Assembly (NCBI GenBank): GCA_031395645.1
Contig: JANNJM010000017.1
Span: 1 to 20,504 of the forward strand
Direction of reading: 5' to 3'
Origin: SHZI01 sp031395645
Lineage (GTDB): Bacteria > Pseudomonadota > Gammaproteobacteria > Steroidobacterales > GCA-2729495
Length of the DNA: 20,504 nt
Position numbers and translations under genes: made by a program
Part shown: positions 1 through 6,500 of the stretch, piece after piece
Numbering within the stretch: position 1 is the stretch's first letter
Layout: the number at the start of each line of letters is the position of its first letter
Notes under the pieces: model-generated
The model's database searches: none
What the model saw: only the letters and a program-made list of their open reading frames with translations
What the model was told of the DNA's origin: nothing

Positions 1-8
1 TTTCCGCT

Positions 9-37
9 CGGGAAATTAGGCATGTCCCCATTTCCCG
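9..37. repeat. Inverted repeat beside the REP element
   Basis: Arms CGGGAAAT (9-16) and ATTTCCCG (30-37) are perfectly complementary around a 13-base loop that contains GGCATGTCCCC. It abuts the REP hairpin downstream of the M48 gene. There is no U-tract on either strand, so a terminator role is unproven. It could be part of a composite REP/RAYT-type element that continues beyond the window edge. Confidence 0.4.
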
Positions 38-59
38 TCGCGCCTGAAGGCGCTCCTAC
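37..59 (-). repeat. REP-like hairpin element at the 3' end of the M48 gene
   Basis: Read on the minus strand this begins GTAGGAGCG and continues into a stem-loop with arms GCGCCT/AGGCGC (positions 40-53). The protease stop codon TAG (56-58) is part of the GTAGGAGCG motif. The same 14-base hairpin core recurs at 20428-20441 and the same GTAGGAGCG head at 20392-20400, so this is a dispersed repeat and not a one-off terminator. GTAGGAGCG-type sequences are typical of REP elements in gammaproteobacteria; the family assignment is from general knowledge. Confidence 0.6.
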
Positions 60-1621
60 TCGCGGACGGAATCCACGCGGATGCGCAGGCGGGAGCGCGC
101 TTCGTCTGTCAGGGTGCCGAGGCCCGCGTTCACGGAGGCCCGTTCGCCTGACTGCAGGCGCTGAGAAATCTTCAACTGCCGGCCCTGCTGGGCGACCTGG
201 CCGTTGGCGTCAAGCAGTACCGGCGTGATTACGATCTGACTGACCGGGAACGGCGCCCGGTTCTCCACCACCGCCATCAGGTTCCCCCGCGTGTCCACCT
301 GGATCCCGCTGGCGACATACTTCGTACTGTTCTCGGCGAAGTCTAGGCGGACGTACTCTGCGGCGGCCTCCTTGCCGAGCACGCTCTTTGATCCGGCGGC
401 GCCCTTGAACAACTCCATCGCGCGTTGCTTGTTGCCGGCGTCCTTCGCGATGGACCCAAGATAGTAGAGTGCGGGGGCAGTGGGCAGCAGCTTCGCGCTT
501 TTGGTCAGCAGCGCCTCGCCCCGGTCCCCGGTGCGCAGCTTGTACTGGGCCGTGCCGGCGCCGAGGTACGAGGCAAAGTAGCCATCGTCCAGCGCAATGG
601 ACTTCTCGTAGTACCTGAGGGCGCCCTGCGGGTCCTTGCTGGCCAGCGCGAGATCGCCCTGCAGCTGGTGAAAACGTGCCTCCTTCGGCACCAGTCTTAC
701 CGCCTCGGCGGCGAGCTTCTGTGCGCCGGGCACGTCGCCCCTGCGGGCCAGGGCGAGCGCCTGGTCCTGCTTGTCGTAGCCCGGTTTGATGGCGAGCAGC
801 GGGCCAACCCGACCGGCGAAGCGCTCCAGCCCAAGATCACCGCCAGGATTGCCCAGTTCCGCAAGGGTCGCCTGGTTGCGTGCGACCCGCTCCGGCGACG
901 GCGGGTGGCTGGCAAACATGCCTTCCAGCCAGTTCTGGTTACGGCCGCTGGCGGCCGCGAGCTTTACAAACTTTTCCTGGAGCGTCACCGCGCCCCGGGG
1001 GTCGTAGCCTGAACGCTGCATGTAGCGCATGCCGTAGAGGTCGCTCTCGAGCTCCGCTTCGCGGCCGTATTTCGAACTGACCAGCGCCGCGCCGACACCT
1101 GCGCCCTGGACCATCAGGTTTCCGGCCGTGGCGCCCACGTCGCTCATCGCAACGCCCACCTGGGCAGCCACCATCCCGACCTGGAGGAGCGTGCCGCGTT
1201 CCTGCGCTTTCGCGCCGTGACGGGCGGCGGCGTGCACGATTTCGTGACCCAGCACGGCAGCCAGCTCTGCCTCGTTCTCAAGCTCGGTCAGCAGGCCACG
1301 ATTGATGGCGATCTTGCCACCGGGTAGTGCCCAGGCGTTGGGTACGGAGCTGTTCAAAACGGTGAACTCGTAGGGCAACTGCCGATCCGAGACGGCGGCG
1401 AGCTTCTGGCCCACGCCGTTCACGTACGCTGAGAGCTCAGGCAGCACCTTCAGGTCGCCACCCTGGCTCTGGCGGGTGGGCGCGTATTCCCGGGCGCCGA
1501 TGGCGAGTTCCGAAGACTCGGAAACGAACTGGAGCTCCTTCCTGCCGGTCACCGGATTGGTGCCGCAGGCGCTGAGCGCCAGGATGAGGAGAACGAGACA
1601 GCTGCGAGTCTGGATGCTCAT
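56..1621 (-). CDS. M48-family metalloprotease lipoprotein with TPR repeats (BepA-like)
   Basis: Predicted periplasmic zinc metalloprotease of 521 residues, about the usual length of BepA/YfgC-type proteins, which help outer-membrane protein assembly and quality control. The N-terminus is a lipoprotein signal with lipobox L16-S-A-C19. The zinc site HEIVH is at residues 126-130 and the third ligand is probably E190 in the REAELESD stretch, with D194 conserved. TPR-like helical repeats occupy about 285-425 (for example the GALRYYEKSIALDD region), followed by a C-terminal beta-rich segment. The ATG at 1621 has only a weak Shine-Dalgarno sequence (GGGA, too far upstream). The stop codon lies within a REP element. 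It stands alone; the upstream spacer carries a SOUL-gene fragment and a stem-loop. Family assignment is firm; equivalence to BepA is inferred from the architecture. Confidence 0.9.
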   Translation of the reverse strand: MSIQTRSCLVLLILALSACGTNPVTGRKELQFVSESSELAIGAREYAPTRQSQGGDLKVLPELSAYVNGVGQKLAAVSDRQLPYEFTVLNSSVPNAWALPGGKIAINRGLLTELENEAELAAVLGHEIVHAAARHGAKAQERGTLLQVGMVAAQVGVAMSDVGATAGNLMVQGAGVGAALVSSKYGREAELESDLYGMRYMQRSGYDPRGAVTLQEKFVKLAAASGRNQNWLEGMFASHPPSPERVARNQATLAELGNPGGDLGLERFAGRVGPLLAIKPGYDKQDQALALARRGDVPGAQKLAAEAVRLVPKEARFHQLQGDLALASKDPQGALRYYEKSIALDDGYFASYLGAGTAQYKLRTGDRGEALLTKSAKLLPTAPALYYLGSIAKDAGNKQRAMELFKGAAGSKSVLGKEAAAEYVRLDFAENSTKYVASGIQVDTRGNLMAVVENRAPFPVSQIVITPVLLDANGQVAQQGRQLKISQRLQSGERASVNAGLGTLTDEARSRLRIRVDSVRE

Positions 1622-1630
1622 GCGGGAATT

Positions 1631-1657
1631 CTAGTCCCGACGGACCGGGATCAGCAC
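1631..1657 (-). pseudogene. Fragment matching the 3' end of the SOUL-family gene
   Basis: These 27 bases match 18907-18933, the last codons and stop of the SOUL-family gene, with two mismatches. Read on the minus strand both encode VLIPVRRD followed by TAG. Here no SOUL coding sequence precedes it; upstream similarity fades within a few bases. The simplest reading is the remnant of a second SOUL-family gene or a small duplication that landed in front of the M48 gene. A dispersed intergenic repeat is the alternative. The fragment ends nine bases before the M48 start codon. Confidence 0.4.
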
Positions 1658-1695
1658 ATGGTTTCCATAATCTGCGCCGGTCCTGCGGCACAGCG

Positions 1696-1721
1696 CCGGG
1701 GAATCCCCGCGGATTCCCCGG
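1696..1721. terminator. Perfect 11-bp stem-loop after the dockerin-like gene
   Basis: Arms CCGGGGAATCC (1696-1706) and GGATTCCCCGG (1711-1721) pair perfectly around the loop CCGC. It lies 25 bases beyond the stop of the minus-strand dockerin-like gene. There is no U-tract on either side, so it may stabilise the transcript 3' end or act as a weak terminator; a canonical intrinsic terminator is not shown. Confidence 0.4.
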
Positions 1722-1746
1722 CAGACTTATAGGCCTGGTCTTGCGG

Positions 1747-3195
1747 TTAGTGCAGTCCCGACGGTCCCGGTACCGTGCCGAGCCTGGCGCGGAGCAGGCC
1801 GAAATCAGCCGTCGTCACCGTGCCACTGCCATTCATGTCGGCCGCGGCGGCGGTGGCGCTAAAGCCGGCAGCCTGACCCAGCACCGAGCGCAACAGACCG
1901 AAGTCCGCCGTCGTCACCGTCCCGCTGTTATTGATGTCCGCATCGCAGATGTTGCCGTAGCCGTCGCCGTTGGCGTCGAGCTGGGTCGGGTTTGCAACCG
2001 CCGAGCAGTTGTCCAGGGAGTTCTGAATGCCGTCGCTGTCGGTATCTGCCGACTGGCCCGAGAAGTAACCGGAGGTCCAGGAGTTGCACTCAAGGAGGTA
2101 GGTGCCGGAGCCCGTCGTGTTGTCGCCGCAGCGGGTCTGGTTAAAAATCCGGTACTCGTCGACGGTAAAGCCGGCCATTGCGACAACATTGCCGACAGCA
2201 TTGGTGGACACCTTCAGCAGCAGCTGGTCCCAACCCACGTCTTCGACGTTACCGCGGACGGACCCCCCGGTGCTTTCATTGCCGGAGCAACTGCCGGAAG
2301 TCCCCGAAGTGAGGCACGGGCCAATCACCCACGGCGCGAGCGACACCTGGCTGTCCCGGCAGTCGTTCGACTCGGCGCCGGTGGTCGTCGAGGCCGTATC
2401 GATACAGGCGAGATTCACGACAGTACCCGTGGTCTTGGCGCCGAGGTTGCCTTCCAGGCTGCCCAGGCCCGCTGCAGACACGCCGTTCCAGTAGTCGGGA
2501 TCGAGGTTCGGCGGCGGGAGTGGCGGCGCGGAAAACCCGTGGCCGCATTCAACGGAGCCGAAGATCAGGCCAAAGCAGACGCCCGCCTGACTGTAAGTGA
2601 GGAGCGTCGGAAAGCCCTCCGTGCCAATGACATAGTCCAGGCCGCCGAAGCCGTTGGCCGCGACACTGTTCACCGTGCGCGGTGCCAGCGTCTGGGACAT
2701 GCTGTCGTACTTGTCGACGACCGACGTGCTGTAGTGCCTGATGATGGCACCTGTGCCCGGTGAGGTCAGGGTGAGCGTAAAGCTCAGGAGGTCGTCCGCA
2801 CCGAAGCCGTTGCCGGCGTCGTCGATCGTGATCGTGCCGTTGATCTTCTGGGCAATCTTGCCGTCACCATTCACCTGTGCGTAGAGAGTCCTGCCCAGGC
2901 CCGAGGGCGTGGTCACGAACGCGGCCGGCGTGGCCACTGAATCGTAGTAGGCGATATGGTTGAAGGGCCCCGTCACTTCGCCGAACGGTGCAATCGACGG
3001 AATACTGCTCGGGCCGCCATCGTACATGCAGTTTTCACCCTCGCCGACGTTCGCTACCAGCGACTGAAAGCAGGTGTCCTCATCGGTGCCGAGGTTGCCG
3101 ACCACGGTGGAGACTTTGGTGGCGGCGAGCGCTGGGGTGGCGAGCCACAGGAGTCCTGAGGCCATGACGGTAAGAGAAACTGTGCTGCGCTTCAT
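1747..3195 (-). CDS. Secreted Cys-rich protein with TSP3 and dockerin-like repeats
   Basis: Unrecognised secreted protein of 482 residues. I chose the ATG at 3195 because it follows GGGGGA by 8 bases and begins a clean signal peptide (MKRSTVSLTVM, cleavage after ALA, about residue 24); an upstream in-frame ATG at 3267 has neither. Residues about 24-375 form a domain closely similar to the N-terminus of the divergent gene at 3575, with all ten cysteines shared (motifs TCFQ, NCMYDGGP, ECGH, NDC, RCGDNT, CNSWTSG). A thrombospondin type 3-like calcium segment follows (DTDSDGIQNSLDNC), then two dockerin-like repeats (DINNSGTVTTADFGLLR and DMNGSGTVTTADFGLLR) in which the fifth loop position is Ser instead of Asp. 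No cohesin partner is visible. Function is unknown; extracellular calcium-stabilised binding is inferred. Confidence 0.8.
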   Translation of the reverse strand: MKRSTVSLTVMASGLLWLATPALAATKVSTVVGNLGTDEDTCFQSLVANVGEGENCMYDGGPSSIPSIAPFGEVTGPFNHIAYYDSVATPAAFVTTPSGLGRTLYAQVNGDGKIAQKINGTITIDDAGNGFGADDLLSFTLTLTSPGTGAIIRHYSTSVVDKYDSMSQTLAPRTVNSVAANGFGGLDYVIGTEGFPTLLTYSQAGVCFGLIFGSVECGHGFSAPPLPPPNLDPDYWNGVSAAGLGSLEGNLGAKTTGTVVNLACIDTASTTTGAESNDCRDSQVSLAPWVIGPCLTSGTSGSCSGNESTGGSVRGNVEDVGWDQLLLKVSTNAVGNVVAMAGFTVDEYRIFNQTRCGDNTTGSGTYLLECNSWTSGYFSGQSADTDSDGIQNSLDNCSAVANPTQLDANGDGYGNICDADINNSGTVTTADFGLLRSVLGQAAGFSATAAAADMNGSGTVTTADFGLLRARLGTVPGPSGLH

Positions 3196-3574
3196 TGGCT
3201 GAATCCCCCAAGAAATTATTGAACGTGTCGCGAATACGGCGGGCCATCGGTGTATGTTTGCCAGCAAACATTCTTGAAATGTGGCGGCCTGCTCGCTTTC
3301 CGAGTCTAGCGCAACCGCTGCGTGCCGGAAGCCCCAGTTTACATACAGCGCGCATCGCCGGCTCCCAGGCTGCCGGGCGTCAATAGCCCTGAGTTCTTGC
3401 TAAACTTGCAACAGGCAGGCGTCAAAATCTGCTGAATATAAAGAGCTGTTGCGGTGCGGGGGAAGTGCCGGGCAACCGGCGGGTTTGCCCGCTGAAAACA
3501 GCGATAAAGCCGGTAACAGGGCGGGCGGCTGTTCGCTTCGCCCGCCGCAATCGGTATCCGAAGGGGGACAATCG
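3196..3574. promoter_or_regulatory. 379-bp divergent promoter region of the paralogous surface-protein pair
   Basis: This gap must carry the promoters and leaders of both divergent paralogues. Visible structure: a perfect inverted repeat ATGTTTG-CCAG-CAAACAT at 3254-3271, about 60 bp before the minus-strand start, a possible operator; an AT-rich patch with TATAAA at 3437-3442 as a -10 candidate for the plus-strand gene, without a good -35; and two stem-loops in the plus-strand leader, CGGGCAA/TTGCCCG (3469-3475 with 3485-3491) and GGCGGGCG/CGCCCGCC (3520-3527 with 3539-3546). Both genes have a GGGGGA ribosome-binding site 6-8 bases before their ATG. No gene is visible in the gap. Confidence 0.5.
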
Positions 3575-6500
3575 ATGATTCGCACTGGACGTCTGGGGAC
3601 ACTCTCTGGCCTGCTCGTGGCCGCCTGCCTCTGCGGCAATTTGCCGCTCCTGGCCGCCACCGTCACTACGCCGGTCAGCGGCACCATGAGCCCTACTCAG
3701 GAGACCTGTTTTCAGGGTCTCGCCAACGCGGTCGGTGACGGCGAAAACTGCATGTACGACGGCGGTCCCGCCGCCGGCGGCAACGACCCGATTGGCACCG
3801 AGGTCACCGGGCCCAACAATCAGGTCTCGTATTACGACTCGGTCGCCACCCCGGCGGCTTTTGAAACCACCGTCGATGGACTGGCGGAACGTCTGTATGT
3901 CACCACGGTCGGTGACGGCAAGATTGCCCAGAAGATCAACGGCACGATCACGATTGACGACGGCGGCAACGGCTTCGGCGCGGGAGACCTCATCAGTTTC
4001 TCGCTGATCCTGACCTCCCCGGGCACCGGGGACATCATCAGGCACTACAGCACGTCGGTCGTCGACAAGTACACGAGCATGACCCAGACGCTGGCGCCCT
4101 TTGCCGCGAGCAGCGCCACCGTCAACGAAGCGGGTGGTTTCGACTACATCATTGGTTCCGAGGGTTTCCCGACGCCACTGAGCTTCGCCGTGCCCGGCGC
4201 CTGCTTCGGCCGGGCCTTCGGCGAGGCGGAATGCGGTCACTCCTTCAGTGTCGGACCCGACCCGGACTTCTGGGACGGCACGAGCCTCGCCGGACTCGGG
4301 CTCCTTGAGGGCAACCTGGGCGCCAAGACCGTCGGTACCGTGACGAATCTAGCCTGCAACGACTCCAAGTCGGCCACCGGTGTGGATTCCAATGACTGCC
4401 TCGACAGCGGCGTGTCCTACAGCCCCTGGGCCAACGTTAACGTCGGCTCGTGCGCCACCCCGGGCGGCTGCACCGGCAAAGAGGGCCAGCCCGGCGCGGT
4501 CCGCGGCGCTGCCGAGGACGTGGGCTGGGACCAGCTGCTGCTCAAGGTTTCCACCGACGCCGCCGGCCAGGTCATCGCAGTGGAAGGCTTCAATGTCGAC
4601 GACTACAAAGTTTTCGGCCAGGTGCGCTGCGGCGACAACACCGCCGGCACCGGTTCCTATGTGGCCATCTGCAACTCCTGGACCAGCGGTCGATTCACGC
4701 TCGCCGCAGCGGGGGGCCGCACAGCCATCGACGACGGTCCCGTCTTCGACTTGCCAGGTGTACCGGTGGACATTGCCGTTCTGGCCAATGACCTGAATTT
4801 CGCCAACCCCGTCACGGTCAGCATTGCTACTCAGCCGGCGCAGGGGGTGGTCGCCGTGCAGAATTCGCCAGGCGCTCCAGCCGGAATCCGCATTCGCTAC
4901 ATCGCCAACGCTGGGGCCACTGGCACGGACAGCTTCGTCTATACCGCTGCCGACAGCACTGGCTCGGATTCGGCGACGGTGGCCATTGTCATGGGCCCCG
5001 GCGCCAATGACGACACGGCAGAGACGAAGAAGAACACGCCTGTGGACATCAACGTCGCGGCCAACGATATCGGCTTCGACGATTCGGTAACCGTCACGGT
5101 GAATGCCGGTTCCTTCAGCAACGGCGGATCCGCTGTGGTCTCCGCCGGTAACCCCGGTCCGCCAGCGGGTGTCGTTGTTACCTACACGCCGGCTGTCGCA
5201 GCCGAATCGTCGACCTACACGGAGACCTTCAGCTACACCATTGACGACGGGGTGCTGCCGGTTTCCACCGGCACGGTGTCGGTGACGGTGGTCAACAGTG
5301 CGCCAGTCGCCGCGGATGCGAACTTTGCCGTCAGCACGCTGGGTTTCGCGCCCCCCAAGGCCGACACTTTCTTCGGTACCTACACGGTGGACCTTTCAGG
5401 TCCCGTCGGCGACCTGCCGATCACGCTGACAATTGACACGCAGGGCGCAAGAGGGACGGCTACGGTGTCGACCATTCCGCCGGGCAATGTGATCACCTAC
5501 ACCATCACCGACCAGACCTTTCTGGTGGGCACCGACACGATCACCTACACCATCACGGATGCCGACGGAGAAAGCGATTCCGGTGTGCTGACCATCTTCG
5601 CCGATGACGGTGTGCCGGTCCTTGCGCCAATCTTCATCGTTACGGCGAAGGGCAAGACCTCGGTGCCGCTAAACGTCCGGATCGACAAGGACGGCGGGTT
5701 GCTGGAACTCAGGCTCGGCAACGGCAGACTTGAGGATCACGTGCTGGAGGTGTCGGCCCCGGGCGCACACGGTACTTGCGCGCTACAGGAAGAAGACGGA
5801 GTCGACCAGGTCTGGTTCACGCTCGTCTACACACCAACAGACCGTGCATATGTCGGCCCGGACAATGGCTGCGCGCTGACGGTGACTGACGGCGATGGTG
5901 ATTTTGCTACGACCACCGTCTCGGTCAAGGTAGTCGAGCCTTCGCCGATCGGTGGCGCCAGCTCCATGGATCCCTGGAGCCTGCTGTTGTTCGCCGGCGC
6001 GCCAGTTCTGCGCCGCTTCCGGCGCCGGCCACGGGGAAGCGCCAGCTCCAGGATCCGTGTCGTTGCCGCGCTCATGCTGATGGCCGCGAGCGTGGGCGCA
6101 TCGGGCCAGGTCCAGGGGCCGAGCCCACCGAAAGCTGCCGATGCGCGGAGCAGCGCGGCTTTGACAGAGATCGTAGTCACGTCGCGCAAGATCGAGGAAA
6201 AGCTGCTGGAGGTGCCTCTCGCCATCACCGCCTTCGGCGCCGACACGATCGAGTCGAAGGGCATTGCGAATATTACGGATGTCGCCACGCAGACGCCGGG
6301 TTTTTCCTTCTTCAACCCGTTCGGCGAGCAGCTGCCAGTGCCCGTCATCCGCGGCATCGCGCCGACCGACATTTTCGGGGCGAACAACGCCGCTTTTTTT
6401 ATCGACGGGGTGTACATCTCCGGCCGGGAGGGGCTGAACTTCGGCTTGCTTGACCTCGAACGCATCGAGGTTGTGAAAGGACCGCAGAGCGCGCTTTACG

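Noticed and set aside
1754..1764. Third copy of the SOUL-end repeat (AGTCCCGACGG)
   Set aside because: Only 11 bases match, inside the coding end of the dockerin-like gene; too short to separate from chance in high-GC sequence.
1741..2763. Long plus-strand open frame of 340 codons opposite the dockerin-like gene
   Set aside because: It is the antisense of a gene with a signal peptide and clear domains; the translation is Arg/Val/Ala-rich without motifs, as expected in high-GC DNA.
3495..3570. Possible c-di-GMP (GEMM-type) riboswitch in the fusion-gene leader
   Set aside because: AAAGCC and flanking stems are reminiscent, but the conserved GCAAAGCC core and the tetraloop-receptor pairing are not convincingly present by eye.
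3422..4240. Minus-strand open frame of 272 codons across the start of the fusion gene
   Set aside because: Antisense to the conserved Cys-rich domain; no recognisable motif or ribosome-binding site.
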